A stretch of 64,000 bases of DNA from Granulicella aggregans (GTDB taxonomy: Bacteria > Acidobacteriota > Terriglobia > Terriglobales > Acidobacteriaceae), in the NCBI RefSeq assembly GCF_025685565.1, contig NZ_JAGSYE010000001.1, forward strand, positions 1,116,001 through 1,180,000. The letters run 5' to 3'. Under the pieces are notes generated by a model that saw only the letters and a program-made list of their open reading frames with translations, was not told where the DNA came from and did no database searches. Of the stretch, positions 39,484 to 50,715 are shown one piece after another; positions within the stretch are counted from its first letter, which is position 1, and each line of letters starts with the position of its first letter. The translations under genes and the position numbers were made by a program.

Positions 39484-42171
39484 TTGCAATCACCAATTTT
39501 CTGGGTGCGCCGTCGTGCGCTTGCTCTCTCGCTCGCCCTTTTCGGATCTGCCTGTCTCTTTGTCACGCCGGCTGCCCACGGGCAACAGTCGACGATTACC
39601 GGTACGGTGGTCGACCCACGTGGCGGCAATCTTCCCAATGCCGTGGTGGAGATCAAAAACGAAGCGAGCGACGTATCGATTACCGTGAAGGCCGACGGTC
39701 TTGGGCACTTCACCACTCCGGTTCTGGCAGCAGGTAAGTACGATGTGCAGGTAACCGTAAGCGGCTTCGCGCCGGCGGTGCAGAAGGCGGTGAGCCTCGA
39801 CGGCTCGCACTCCCAGGATCTTACGGTCAAGATGAATCTCGCGGACGCGGCGGACCAGGTGACGGTCGAGGCTGCGGCGTCCGGCTCGATTGCAGCGGCC
39901 TATGCGCCTGTGGGGGCGCTGCTCGAGGCGCGGTCGGCAAGGTCGGAGATCAACGCGAATTACATCGACGAGTTCACCTCGCCGGTGGCCGACTACGGCG
40001 ACATCCTGAACATCGCGCCGGGAACCTATACGCTCTCCTCGAATGGCGTGGGCCAGGGCCAGAGCAAGACAACGTTCCGTGGCTTCCCGGACGGCGACTA
40101 CGACATTACGCTCGACGGCATTCCGTTTGAGGACACCAACACACCGACGCACCACTCGTGGGCCTTTGCGCCGTCGCAGTGGATCGGGAACATCGACTTC
40201 GACCGCAGCCCGGGGACAGCCTCGACGATCGGCCCCGCCCCATTCGGCGGATCGATCAACATCATCACCAAGGACATATCACCGGTGCCTTCGTTCCGCG
40301 GCTCGGTAAGTTATGGCTCGTTCAACACGCAGTTGTTCGACTTCCAGTTCGATAGCGGTAGCTTGCTTCACAGCAGCAAACTAGCAATGACCGGAGACGT
40401 CCATCGCATGCTCTCGGACGGCTTCCAGACCTTCAACTATCAGGAGCGGAACGCGGGCGACCTGAAGGTGCAGTACAAGTTCAGCGACAAGACGATTCTT
40501 ACCGGCTATAGCGGCGTGATCTGGCTCGACGCGAACACGCCGAACAACACTGCGCCGCTGCGCTCGCAGGCACAACCCGGATACACGCCGACGGGAACGC
40601 TCAAGAACGATCCCAGCGCCTACTACCAGGGATACAAGTTCCTGCTGCAGAATACCGACCCGACCAGCAGCTTCTACTTCAAGTACAACACCTATCATGT
40701 GCCGACCGACTTCGAGTACGTCGGCATCAAATCGGCGCTCGGCAAAGGCTGGCTGATCGACTTCAAGCCCTATACCTACAGCTATTACAACGCGCAATAC
40801 TACGCCAACCAGCCGTCCGGAACGGCCACTGGACTAATCGACGCGAGCTGTAATGTCGAGACGCAGAAGAAGGTCACGAACTCTGCCGGCCAGAGCGTCA
40901 CCATTGGGGTATTTCCGTGCGCCGTGGATAAGCTTAACAGCTACCGAAAGTATGGTGAGGTCTCGACGATCAGCCAGACGAGCAAGTACGGCGTCTTTCG
41001 CACCGGGCTCTGGTTCGAATGGGCGACGACGAACCGCTACCAGATTCCGTCCGACCCGCTATCGCTTCACCTGGCTGGCGCCGGGAACCCTGCTTATCAG
41101 CCTGGCGGGAAGCTGGACTCGGACCTGCCAAACTTTCATGAGCGCTTCTACACCTACTCCTACCAGCCGTATGCGGAGTTTGAGTGGCACGTTCTGCCGA
41201 AGCTCCAGATCACCGGCGGCACCAAGTATGCGTATTACAAGATGGACCTAACGCAGTATGCCGACAACAGCAAGACGATCGGCTACCTGACCGGACCCGG
41301 GTCGTTCGTTTCGAACTCGGCCGACTACCGGTCCTGGCTGCCGTCGTTCGATATCAGCTACCGGATCAAACCGAACTGGTCGACCTACTTCGAGTTCGGC
41401 AAGGGAAGCATCATTCCTCCCAGCAGCGTCTTTGACATCAACCAGACACCAAACGGCGCGACTCCTGGCGGCTCTGTAAAGACGCTGCCCAAGCCCTCTG
41501 GGACTTCGACCTACCAGGCGGGAACGGTGGCGAAGCTGAAGCGTCTGACCATCGATGGAGACTTCTATTACATCAAGTTCCAGAACTCCTATATCTCGAT
41601 TCCCGACCCGGTGGTTACAACCGCGCAGGACTATTACCTCGGTCCGGATTCGATCACTAAAGGGTTTGAGGCGGAAGCAAACTTCTATATCGGACACGGT
41701 TTCAGCTTCTACGGAAACGGTGCCGTCACGAACGCTACCTATACAGGGACAGGAGTACCCTCGGGGCTGTGGGTTGCGGGAACACCGGCTAATATTGAAA
41801 GCTTCGGTCTGCTCTACCAAGCGAAGAACATAGACGCCGGCTTCTTTGAGAAGCGTGTTGGACCGCAGTTCGACGACGCTGGTGTTTACCACAACCAGAA
41901 CTACGATCAGGCATTCAACATCGACAACCTGGACTTTGGTTATACCGTGCGCAACAACTCGGTCTTCGACCGCACTAAGTTCGCGGTAACCTTCAACAAC
42001 CTGTTGGACACGCGCAACGTCACCAGCATCAAATTTGCGGGCAAGCCGGTTGCGACTAACGGCTCCGCTTACTACGCGACGACAGCGATCGGACCTCTGG
42101 ACCTGCTGACACAGACGCCGGGCCGCAGCGTGATGTTCTCACTGACCTTCGGGTATGCTCCGAAGCGGTAA
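39484..42171 (+). CDS. TonB-dependent receptor with plug and N-terminal CarboxypepD-like domain
   Basis: 895 residues from a TTG at 39484, chosen because GGAGG lies five bases upstream and the frame then starts with a clean signal peptide (VRRRALALSLALFGSACLFVTPAAHG). An ATG at 39454 is in frame but has no ribosome site. After the regulatory-like domain (about 37-115) a true plug domain is visible (about 145-265: GDILNIAPGTYTLSSNG, KTTFRGFPDGDYDITLDG, FGGSINIITK). A barrel of about 620 residues follows. This layout resembles substrate importers more than the Oar group. Ligand unknown. Confidence 0.88.
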   Translation: MQSPIFWVRRRALALSLALFGSACLFVTPAAHGQQSTITGTVVDPRGGNLPNAVVEIKNEASDVSITVKADGLGHFTTPVLAAGKYDVQVTVSGFAPAVQKAVSLDGSHSQDLTVKMNLADAADQVTVEAAASGSIAAAYAPVGALLEARSARSEINANYIDEFTSPVADYGDILNIAPGTYTLSSNGVGQGQSKTTFRGFPDGDYDITLDGIPFEDTNTPTHHSWAFAPSQWIGNIDFDRSPGTASTIGPAPFGGSINIITKDISPVPSFRGSVSYGSFNTQLFDFQFDSGSLLHSSKLAMTGDVHRMLSDGFQTFNYQERNAGDLKVQYKFSDKTILTGYSGVIWLDANTPNNTAPLRSQAQPGYTPTGTLKNDPSAYYQGYKFLLQNTDPTSSFYFKYNTYHVPTDFEYVGIKSALGKGWLIDFKPYTYSYYNAQYYANQPSGTATGLIDASCNVETQKKVTNSAGQSVTIGVFPCAVDKLNSYRKYGEVSTISQTSKYGVFRTGLWFEWATTNRYQIPSDPLSLHLAGAGNPAYQPGGKLDSDLPNFHERFYTYSYQPYAEFEWHVLPKLQITGGTKYAYYKMDLTQYADNSKTIGYLTGPGSFVSNSADYRSWLPSFDISYRIKPNWSTYFEFGKGSIIPPSSVFDINQTPNGATPGGSVKTLPKPSGTSTYQAGTVAKLKRLTIDGDFYYIKFQNSYISIPDPVVTTAQDYYLGPDSITKGFEAEANFYIGHGFSFYGNGAVTNATYTGTGVPSGLWVAGTPANIESFGLLYQAKNIDAGFFEKRVGPQFDDAGVYHNQNYDQAFNIDNLDFGYTVRNNSVFDRTKFAVTFNNLLDTRNVTSIKFAGKPVATNGSAYYATTAIGPLDLLTQTPGRSVMFSLTFGYAPKR

Positions 42172-42193
42172 TTCGTACGCAGCACGGATAGAG

Positions 42194-42235
42194 AAGCCGC
42201 GCGGTGAGAGTGATCTCCCCACGCGGCTTTTTTTT
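42194..42235 (+). terminator. intrinsic terminator before ruvA
   Basis: AAGCCGCG (42194-42201) and CGCGGCTT (42222-42229) form the stem, followed by an eight-T run. Confidence 0.9.
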
Positions 42236-42267
42236 GCGCTAGGCGAGGCGGTTAGAATCGGGTCACG

Positions 42268-42864
42268 ATGATTGCTCACCTGCGCGGCGTCCTTCTCAGC
42301 AAGTCACCAAACCTGATCGTTGTGGAATGCTCGGGCGTTGGATACGAGGTGGCGATCTCGGTCGCCACGTTCTCTGCGCTGCCGGATGAGGGTGCGACTG
42401 CGGCGCTGCATATCTACACAAATGTTCGTGAAGACCAGATCGCGCTCTTCGGCTTTGCGGAGCTGACGGAGAAGCGCCTCTTCGAGAAGCTGTTGACCAT
42501 CACCGGCATTGGGCCGAAGCTGGCGATCACGGTGCTCAGCGGCATCTCTGCGGAGCGGCTCGTTGCTGCGATCCGGTCCGGCGATCACGCCACTCTGACG
42601 CGCATCCCTGGAATCGGCAAGAAGACCGCCGAGCGAGTCGTGCTGGAGCTGAAGGACAAGCTAGAGGCGCTGGCCGTCCCGGCTTCCTCCGATGAAGTAA
42701 CGCCCCACGGACCCGCAGGTGACGATGCGATCTCTGCGCTGGTCAACCTGGGCTATCAGCGGCCTGTGGCGCAGAAGGCTGTTGAGGCGGCGTTGAAGCG
42801 GGAGCCTGAGTTGTCGAACGACTTTGAGGCGCTCTTCAGGGCGGCCATGTCGGCCATCCGGTAG
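42268..42864 (+). CDS. ruvA: Holliday junction branch-migration protein RuvA
   Basis: 198 residues. Binds four-way DNA junctions as a tetramer and loads RuvB. OB-fold domain I (about 1-63: MIAHLRGVLLSKSPNLIVVECSGVGYEV, REDQIALFGF), helix-hairpin-helix domain II (about 65-140: ITGIGPKLAITVLSGI and IPGIGKKTAERVVLELKDK) and the flexible RuvB-binding domain III (about 150-198: AISALVNLGYQ). ruvB and ruvC are not adjacent. The gene sits alone after a strong terminator. Confidence 0.97.
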   Translation: MIAHLRGVLLSKSPNLIVVECSGVGYEVAISVATFSALPDEGATAALHIYTNVREDQIALFGFAELTEKRLFEKLLTITGIGPKLAITVLSGISAERLVAAIRSGDHATLTRIPGIGKKTAERVVLELKDKLEALAVPASSDEVTPHGPAGDDAISALVNLGYQRPVAQKAVEAALKREPELSNDFEALFRAAMSAIR

Positions 42865-42867
42865 AAG

Positions 42868-43704
42868 TTAGCCGCGGCGCTTGTAGCGGATGGCAAACTC
42901 ATATCCCGAGTTCGGCGGGAAGAGCTTTGCGACCATGCGCAGCCGGTCCGCGAGGGCCTTTGGTGCGAGCAGCGGGTAGTCGCGTTCGCGAAGTTCGGCG
43001 TACTCGAAGTCGATCGCCAGAGAGAGCTGATAGATGGCTATGGCGTCAGAGAAGGCGGCCTCGATGTACTCGTTGCGGGCCTTCTCGTCGATCGGTGTGC
43101 GCGCATCTGCTTTGACGTTCCTGGCCTTTGAGAGTTCGCGGCTCTCCCAGGCATCACGGCTGGTCTCGCCACGGACATCCGCGACGGCTTGCTCCCACAC
43201 AAGGTCGGAGAAAGGCTTTGGGATGCCGGCGATGTCGACGAAGGCGTGGCTGACATTGATGAAAAACTCGAAGGCGAGCGCGAAACGGTCGCCCAGCAGA
43301 CGAGTCGAGATGAAGACTCCGTCGATGCCTGCCTCGTGTGCCGTGCCGGCCCGGCCAGCCAGGCGGACGTCGCGGTGGCAGATGGCGCGATCACTCAGCT
43401 CCGCCGTGTAGGTCGTGGCGATCATCGGGTCGTCGCTGTCTTCACTCCGAGGGGAGATGGGCAGAGGCGCGTCCAGGTCGAGAGGCTTGTCCATCAGCGT
43501 AAGCGGCACAAAGTAATAGGCTTTCCGTCCCAAGGAGGAGGCGATGCTTGCCGGAACGGCCTGAACGATGCGCGCGAGATCGGCGCTCTCAAGGTTGTTC
43601 TCGCCAAATGCCGTGTAGTGCACACCATTCGAGGACTGGCGCAGATCGCTCTGGCGCGCGATCTCTGTTGCCTGCATCAATCCGCTTTTTACCGGTTCAG
43701 CCAT
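42868..43704 (-). CDS. hypothetical soluble protein
   Basis: 278 residues from the ATG at 43704. No transmembrane segments or metal motifs. An N-terminal part has a LYYFVPL-like strand (KAYYFVPLTLMD), a central GIDGVFISTRLLGDRFALAFEFFINVSHAFVDI region and a helical C-terminus ending in YEFAIRYKRRG. It converges on ruvA with a 3-bp gap and is divergent from a small membrane protein. Not recognised. Confidence 0.55.
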   Translation of the reverse strand: MAEPVKSGLMQATEIARQSDLRQSSNGVHYTAFGENNLESADLARIVQAVPASIASSLGRKAYYFVPLTLMDKPLDLDAPLPISPRSEDSDDPMIATTYTAELSDRAICHRDVRLAGRAGTAHEAGIDGVFISTRLLGDRFALAFEFFINVSHAFVDIAGIPKPFSDLVWEQAVADVRGETSRDAWESRELSKARNVKADARTPIDEKARNEYIEAAFSDAIAIYQLSLAIDFEYAELRERDYPLLAPKALADRLRMVAKLFPPNSGYEFAIRYKRRG

Positions 43705-43724
43705 AAGGCAGTATTCTATCTTGT

Positions 43725-44054
43725 ATGGGCATCCAGACGAACGGCGCGGCGCAAACAACTCACGGTACGGCTGGGGCACACGCGGGTTCGGCGAAGTTGT
43801 TTGGCGTTCCGATCGGCGACCTCGGCTGGTTTGCCAGCCTGTTGATGGGGACGGCTACTGCATTCGCGGCCTTCTTCGCGGCGACGTTTGTGGGCATCGT
43901 GTTCATCATGATCTGGAACTCGACGGGCCACGGGATGCTCGATTACTCCTTCAGCTACACGAGGCTGGGACTTCCAGTCGGCATCCTTGTGCTGGTGGTG
44001 TCGCTGGGCTATCTGGGCAGCTTGTGGGTCCGCAGGATGACTCGGAGCGCGTAG
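43725..44054 (+). CDS. hypothetical membrane protein (109 aa)
   Basis: Two transmembrane segments, GWFASLLMGTATAFAAFFAATFVGIVFIMIW (about 34-64) and LGLPVGILVLVVSLGYLGSLWV (about 81-102), with a polar N-terminus rich in His/Thr/Ala. Divergent from the preceding hypothetical gene with 20 bp between starts, so the two share a promoter region. No family recognised. Confidence 0.55.
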   Translation: MGIQTNGAAQTTHGTAGAHAGSAKLFGVPIGDLGWFASLLMGTATAFAAFFAATFVGIVFIMIWNSTGHGMLDYSFSYTRLGLPVGILVLVVSLGYLGSLWVRRMTRSA

Positions 44055-44063
44055 CCTTCAAAG

Positions 44064-44537
44064 TCAGGTTCGGCGCCTACGCAGGATGACAGGCGAGAAC
44101 GTCGCCACGCCGGCGACTGCGAGCAGGATGATCAGCGTCGTCACTGTGTGCGCGATCGAAAAGATCGACCAGGACAAGAGAATCCAGAACGCCATGTTGG
44201 CCGATGCGGCTAGGTAGACCCAGTCGGAGAACTTGTGCTGGTCCTGAACGAAGTCCATCTCGCCGAGCTTCCGGTAGACGGTGTCGGGTTTGAGAGAGAG
44301 TCGCAGCAGGACGACGGGCAATAGATTGACGCAGAGAACGACCGCAATCCATGCGGCCGGTGCGTAGGCCTGCGGATAGCGCGGCACGAGCGCCCAGGTA
44401 AGGCAGATCGTCAGCATCACGTTCGCCGTGGCTCCGGCGTTTACAAGAGCGGGGAAGTGGGTCATATCACCCAGCCTGTTCATCTCATTCAACTTTTTAT
44501 CTGCTGGATGCATGGGTGCAATGGCCTCGCTCGACAC
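44064..44537 (-). CDS. hypothetical membrane protein (157 aa)
   Basis: Starts at a GTG at 44537, or at an ATG at 44513 (149 residues) with a GAGG 11 bases upstream. About four transmembrane helices: ANVMLTICLTWALVP, AAWIAVVLCVNLLPVVLLRL, SDWVYLAASANMAFWILLSWSIF and TVTTLIILLAVAGVATFS. It converges on the small membrane gene before it and is divergent from the DUF427-like gene. Not recognised. Confidence 0.55.
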   Translation of the reverse strand: MSSEAIAPMHPADKKLNEMNRLGDMTHFPALVNAGATANVMLTICLTWALVPRYPQAYAPAAWIAVVLCVNLLPVVLLRLSLKPDTVYRKLGEMDFVQDQHKFSDWVYLAASANMAFWILLSWSIFSIAHTVTTLIILLAVAGVATFSPVILRRRRT

Positions 44538-44575
44538 GCGCTTCGGTTGCCGTGAGAGAAGTCTACAGTGGAGAA

Positions 44576-45067
44576 ATGAGCGGTTTGAAGCAGGATCAAA
44601 TTGAGTCGGTCTGGGATTACCCGCGTCCTCCGAGGCTGGAGTCGAGCGCTCGGCGACTCACGATAGTGCATGGCGGTGTGACCATCGCTGAGACATCGCG
44701 GTCACAGCGAATTCTCGAGACCAGCCACCCTCCGGTCTACTACATTCCCCGGGAAGATATCGCGATGGAGTTCCTGCAGGTGTCTCCGCGTCGCGGTACG
44801 TTTTGCGAGTACAAGGGAGTGGCCACGTATTGGGACTTGCAGGTGCCGGGGGCAAAGTTGGTTGAGGATGTTGCGTGGAGCTACGCGAGGCCGTCGAACA
44901 GCTATGCTGCGCTGAAAGATCACCTCGCGTTCTATGCCAGCCGCGTGGATGAGTGCACCGTCGATGGCGAACGCGTGCAGCCTCAGCCGGGCGACTTTTA
45001 CGGCGGGTGGATCACCTCGCACGTGACGGGGCCGTTCAAAGGCGCGCCCGGAACCATGGGATGGTAG
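44576..45067 (+). CDS. DUF427 domain protein
   Basis: 163 residues from the ATG at 44576 (GGAG close upstream). The DUF427 core is clear: VWDYPRPPRLE near the N-terminus, HPPVYYIPREDI (about 58-69), a CEYKGVATYW stretch (about 82-91) and the WSYARPS motif (about 106-112). DUF427 proteins are small beta-barrel proteins of unknown function found in many soil bacteria. It is divergent from the membrane protein gene with a 38-bp gap between starts. Confidence 0.8.
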   Translation: MSGLKQDQIESVWDYPRPPRLESSARRLTIVHGGVTIAETSRSQRILETSHPPVYYIPREDIAMEFLQVSPRRGTFCEYKGVATYWDLQVPGAKLVEDVAWSYARPSNSYAALKDHLAFYASRVDECTVDGERVQPQPGDFYGGWITSHVTGPFKGAPGTMGW

Positions 45068-45151
45068 ACGGTCTCTCTAAGTCCCCTGCTATTCTTCCTT
45101 CATTCACCTTTTCCAAAGCTCAACCTATTCCAGTACGGAGATCCATTCGTT

Positions 45152-46903
<1,752 letters not shown>

Positions 46904-46922
46904 TTTTTCTTCGTTGCAGAAG

Positions 46923-46960
46923 ACGGCGAGGCCCCAGGGTCTCGCCGTTTTGCTTTTTTA
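46923..46960. terminator. terminator hairpin between M28 and methyltransferase genes
   Basis: ACGGCGAG (46923-46930) and CTCGCCGT (46941-46948) form the stem, followed on the plus strand by TTTTGCTTTTTT. It lies between convergent genes and can serve the peptidase gene; the minus-strand gene ends inside its T-tract. Confidence 0.8.
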
Positions 46961-47812
46961 GAGCCAGGCGGTGAGGAAACGTCCGCCGGAGCCGCGGAGT
47001 TGCAGTTGGTCGCGGCGGTTCTGGAAGTAGCGCTCGTTGATTTCGACGGAACCGATGTCTTCGATGGCGCGGAACTCTTCGAGTTCATAGGCCACTTCAG
47101 GCGGCGTGAACCAGAGTTGGAACGGTTCGCCGGCAAGTGCGACGCGGGAGGCAAGGGAATCGTGTGCGAGCTGTTCGTGCGGAGGCAATACGCGCCGTGG
47201 CTGCGCGTAATCGAAGACTACGCCTGAACCGGCGGGGCTCTGGGCGATAAAGCCGATGGTAGCGCGAAAGGCCTCGAGGGTCAGATACGGGATGACGCCG
47301 AGCCAGGCAAAGAAGGTCTTTTGGCGAGGATCGAAGCCGGCGGCCTGCAGCTTCTTAAGCGCGGTCTCGTGTTCGAAGTCGACAGGAATGAAACAAAGGC
47401 GTGGAGGCGCAGCAAGGCCGGATTCGGCGAGCAGATTCTGCTTCCATGCCTGGGTTGCGGGATGATCGACCTCGAAGACTTGGAGTTTCGGGTAGGGGTT
47501 ACGGTGGGCGAAGGTGTCGAGGCCCGCGCCAAGCAGGACGTATTGCGTTGCGCCTGCAGCGACGGCTTGCGCCAGCTGGTCTTCGGCGTACCGGCTGCGA
47601 GCAACGAGGTGGGCCCGCAAGGCGATAGAAAAAGGACGCTGTTTCTGGCCCGGTGCCGGGTCTGGTGTGCGGCGGAGTTCGACCTGGCCTTCAGCACCGA
47701 GAATTCGAATCGCGAAGGGGTCGTCGAAGACGATGGGCGTGTCGTAGATCTGGTGTGCGGCCCGACGCAAAGCGACGCGCATGGCGGTGCGGGATGGGAC
47801 GGCTTCCTGCAT
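46958..47812 (-). CDS. leucine carboxyl methyltransferase-type SAM methyltransferase
   Basis: 284 residues. The class of SAM enzymes related to PPM1/TIGR00027 is shown by LRAHLVARSRYAEDQL (about 64-79), VLLGAGLDTFAHR (about 94-106, SAM-binding loop), FEVDHPATQAWK (about 114-125, acidic residue for the ribose) and FIPVDFEH. C-terminal TAWL end complete. Such proteins methylate small polyketide-like or unknown substrates. It is followed 44 bp further on by the GGDEF-EAL gene on the same strand. Confidence 0.85.
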   Translation of the reverse strand: MQEAVPSRTAMRVALRRAAHQIYDTPIVFDDPFAIRILGAEGQVELRRTPDPAPGQKQRPFSIALRAHLVARSRYAEDQLAQAVAAGATQYVLLGAGLDTFAHRNPYPKLQVFEVDHPATQAWKQNLLAESGLAAPPRLCFIPVDFEHETALKKLQAAGFDPRQKTFFAWLGVIPYLTLEAFRATIGFIAQSPAGSGVVFDYAQPRRVLPPHEQLAHDSLASRVALAGEPFQLWFTPPEVAYELEEFRAIEDIGSVEINERYFQNRRDQLQLRGSGGRFLTAWL

Positions 47813-47859
47813 GAGACAAGACTACTTGAGCGTGATCATGGCTGGGATGCGGGTCGTGT

Positions 47860-50715
47860 TCAAACCGCTCTGGCAGTCAGCGACTGGTCCTGGGCCCAAT
47901 CGTCGAGCCGGTTCACGAGGGGTACTAGTTCCGCTGCGGGAACAGGACGGCTGAGGTAGTAACCTTGCGCGGTGTCGCAGCCTTCGAGTCCGAGGAAGTG
48001 GAACTCTTCGGCGGTCTCGACGCCCTCCGCGACGACGGCCATGGAGAGGCCGTGGGCCATGGCGACCATGGCGCGGACGACGGCGAGGCTGGTCTCCTCC
48101 TGCATGCACTTCATCACGAAGGAGCGGTCGATCTTGATGCGGTCGATGGAGAAGCGGGTGATGTAGGAGAGGCTGGAGAAGCCGACGCCGAAGTCGTCGA
48201 TGGCAAGCCGGATACCCATTCCGCGCATCTCGATGAGCGAGTTCTGGGTGGATGCGGAGTCATTCATCAGAATGCTTTCGGTGATCTCGAGCTCGATCGT
48301 TTCGGGATCGCGACCGGACTCATCGAGGCAGCGGCTCACCATATCGGGCAGGCCGAACTGCTGAATCTGGCGCGGAGAGAGATTAACGGCAAGTAGGAAG
48401 CGGCGGCCAAGCTGGGCCTCGAGCAGGCCGATCTCATGGCAGGCCCGGCGGAGGACCCACTCGCCGATGGAGACGATGAGGCCAGACTCCTCGGCGACGG
48501 GAATGAAGTCTGTGGGCATGACCAAGCCCAGCTCCTGGCTGCGCCAGCGAAGGAGGGCCTCGAAGCCGGTGAGTTCGCGGGTCTTGAAATCGACCAGGGG
48601 CTGATAGTGGATCTCGAACTCGTTCGCGGCGAGGGCGCGCTCAAGACCGCTGCGCAGGCGCTGATAGACCTTCGTCGCCTTGTCCATGTCGTCGCTGTAG
48701 ACCTGGAAGCAGTTCCGGCCTCTCGCCTTGGCGTGGTACATGGCGGTGTCGGCCATCTTCATCAGGGAGTCGGCTTCGAGGGCGTCGCCGAATGCGATAC
48801 AGACCCCGACGCTGGCAGAAAGAGGAACCTCGCGGTTGCCGACGCGAAAAGGCGCGGAGAGCGCGGAGACGATCTTGGCGGCGACAAGCTCTACTTCCTT
48901 GGGATCGTTGAGGTCCGTGATGAGCACGATGAACTCGTCGCCGCTGATGCGTGCCACCGTGTCGCTGCCGCGGACGGACTGGCAGATGCGGCGCGCGGAG
49001 ACCTTCAGCGCCTGATCCCCCGAGTGGTGTCCCAGCGAATCGTTGATCTGCTTGAAGCGGTCCAGGTCGAGCATAAGCAGGCCAATGCCTGTCTGGGAGC
49101 GTTTGGCGCGCTCGATGGCGATGGACAGCCGGTCGCGGAGGAGGCTGCGGGTGGGCAGGCCGGTGAGAGAGTCGTGCTCTGCCTGGTGGCGGAACTTCTC
49201 CTCGCTGTCCTGGATGAGGCCCTTCTGACGCCTCAGCTTGCCGGAAAGGACGATGACCCAGCCAAGAACGATCAGGGTAGCGGTCAGGGCTGCTGTCAGC
49301 ACAATTACTGTATGGGTCGGCGTCCACCATGACGGAGCCTTCAACAGCAGCACGTCCCTTGGCGATCGCATGAAGATGCGGAATGATTTCCGAGAGGCTG
49401 GGCCTCCATAGCGGGCGCTGCGCTGATCGTCGATCTGGATGGAACAGATGCCGGTTACGCGGAGGAGGCTGCCGATTCGCAGTGCTTTGGAGGCAGCGCC
49501 GTCCATGCCTTTGGGAAGGATCGCCTCAAAGACGAAGCCGTCGGAGGACAGGATCAGCGTGGTGTCGGATGCGGCGGGATTGCGACCGATCAGCTCCGCC
49601 TCGATCTCGACCAACTCCGAGCCGAACGATCCTAGCAGAGCACTTTGCGCATTCACCTTTGACGGCATGGCGAGCTTGGAACTCTCTGCCGGTATCGAGG
49701 GTGCCTCACGGTAAGCCGCTTCGGTAAGCGATGGCACACTGCCGGAGGTCTCGACGTACCCGACTACATCCGCAACGTCTCCCAGAGCAATGGATTTTGT
49801 ATCCGTGATCTGAGCGCAGACTCCATGGGTGGCGTCCTGGAGGCAGAGCAGGCTCCCAGGCCACATCAGAGTCACTCGCCCTCGCACGTGGGCGCGTTTT
49901 GGAAGTGAGGAGATTGGAGAGTAGCGCGCGAGATCTTCGATGGAACTCAGAGGGGCGCTGAATGGGTCGGCGGGCCCCGCTTCGAGGACCTCGATTCTTG
50001 AAGTATCCGGCGTGAGAAGACGAACGCCAATCATTTGCCGATTGCCATTGAAGATAGGCGCAGCGTTTCCACGGGCCTTAACTTGCGAATCTATCAGCAT
50101 CCTGTAATCGCGGCCCGGTTCGCGGGGCAGTGTGACTGGGAGCAGGCCATCCCTCATCGCCAACTGGAGCACGATATTGAACTCAGTCTCGAAGACCGAA
50201 CGGATCACGCCTTCAGCCTCGACCCACTGGCCGTCCTCTTTTCCGCTAAGCAGCCGTGTGTAGCTCACTGCGGGAGCTTCCGAGGGAAGAGGTACCCTGC
50301 CAAGTACCTTAACGCCGGGGTTGGCGATGATGGGCGCGTAGTCACCTAGACCGCTCCTCCCCGTTACTTCGACCAACGTTCCCGGAGAGATAGACTTGGT
50401 CCCCTTCGGGAGATCGACGAAGATACTTCCGCTGGCGTCATGGAGGAAGAGGAAGGATCGCCGGGGATCGACGTGCTCGTCTGAGTAAGTCACCACTCCG
50501 CGCAACCTGATTGGGTGGCCCAGGGCCGCTTCGGTGGTCGTCAGATCGTGGGCCTCCCTTGCCGTAGTGATCGGCCGGAGGGCATAGGAACGGGGTGGGG
50601 CCGGAGTTGGCTTCTCGCGGGCCCATGAGGTTTGCGGCAGGAGACTCACCGCGCAAACGAAGGGGGTAAGCAGGATCAGGCTATGGTCGAGCCCTCGGTT
50701 TCGTCGCCTGCTCAT
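47860..50715 (-). CDS. membrane GGDEF-EAL cyclic-di-GMP enzyme
   Basis: 951 residues from the ATG at 50715, chosen because a signal-anchor-like segment (HSLILLTPFVCAVSLLPQTSW) follows; longer in-frame starts exist. A periplasmic beta-rich region of about 480 residues with OB-like repeats precedes a transmembrane helix (about 520-545: TVIVLTAALTATLIVLGWVIVL). The GGDEF domain (about 555-690) has ISGDEFIVL, a one-residue variant of GGDEF. The EAL domain (about 700-945) has GFEALLRW, LAVNLSPRQ, IELEITES, DDFGVGFSSLSY, IKIDRSF and AEGVET, so phosphodiesterase activity is likely. Confidence 0.88.
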   Translation of the reverse strand: MSRRRNRGLDHSLILLTPFVCAVSLLPQTSWAREKPTPAPPRSYALRPITTAREAHDLTTTEAALGHPIRLRGVVTYSDEHVDPRRSFLFLHDASGSIFVDLPKGTKSISPGTLVEVTGRSGLGDYAPIIANPGVKVLGRVPLPSEAPAVSYTRLLSGKEDGQWVEAEGVIRSVFETEFNIVLQLAMRDGLLPVTLPREPGRDYRMLIDSQVKARGNAAPIFNGNRQMIGVRLLTPDTSRIEVLEAGPADPFSAPLSSIEDLARYSPISSLPKRAHVRGRVTLMWPGSLLCLQDATHGVCAQITDTKSIALGDVADVVGYVETSGSVPSLTEAAYREAPSIPAESSKLAMPSKVNAQSALLGSFGSELVEIEAELIGRNPAASDTTLILSSDGFVFEAILPKGMDGAASKALRIGSLLRVTGICSIQIDDQRSARYGGPASRKSFRIFMRSPRDVLLLKAPSWWTPTHTVIVLTAALTATLIVLGWVIVLSGKLRRQKGLIQDSEEKFRHQAEHDSLTGLPTRSLLRDRLSIAIERAKRSQTGIGLLMLDLDRFKQINDSLGHHSGDQALKVSARRICQSVRGSDTVARISGDEFIVLITDLNDPKEVELVAAKIVSALSAPFRVGNREVPLSASVGVCIAFGDALEADSLMKMADTAMYHAKARGRNCFQVYSDDMDKATKVYQRLRSGLERALAANEFEIHYQPLVDFKTRELTGFEALLRWRSQELGLVMPTDFIPVAEESGLIVSIGEWVLRRACHEIGLLEAQLGRRFLLAVNLSPRQIQQFGLPDMVSRCLDESGRDPETIELEITESILMNDSASTQNSLIEMRGMGIRLAIDDFGVGFSSLSYITRFSIDRIKIDRSFVMKCMQEETSLAVVRAMVAMAHGLSMAVVAEGVETAEEFHFLGLEGCDTAQGYYLSRPVPAAELVPLVNRLDDWAQDQSLTARAV

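Noticed and set aside
48436..49332. 298-codon plus-strand open frame
   Set aside because: It is the reverse complement shadow of the GGDEF-EAL domains, with no recognisable family.
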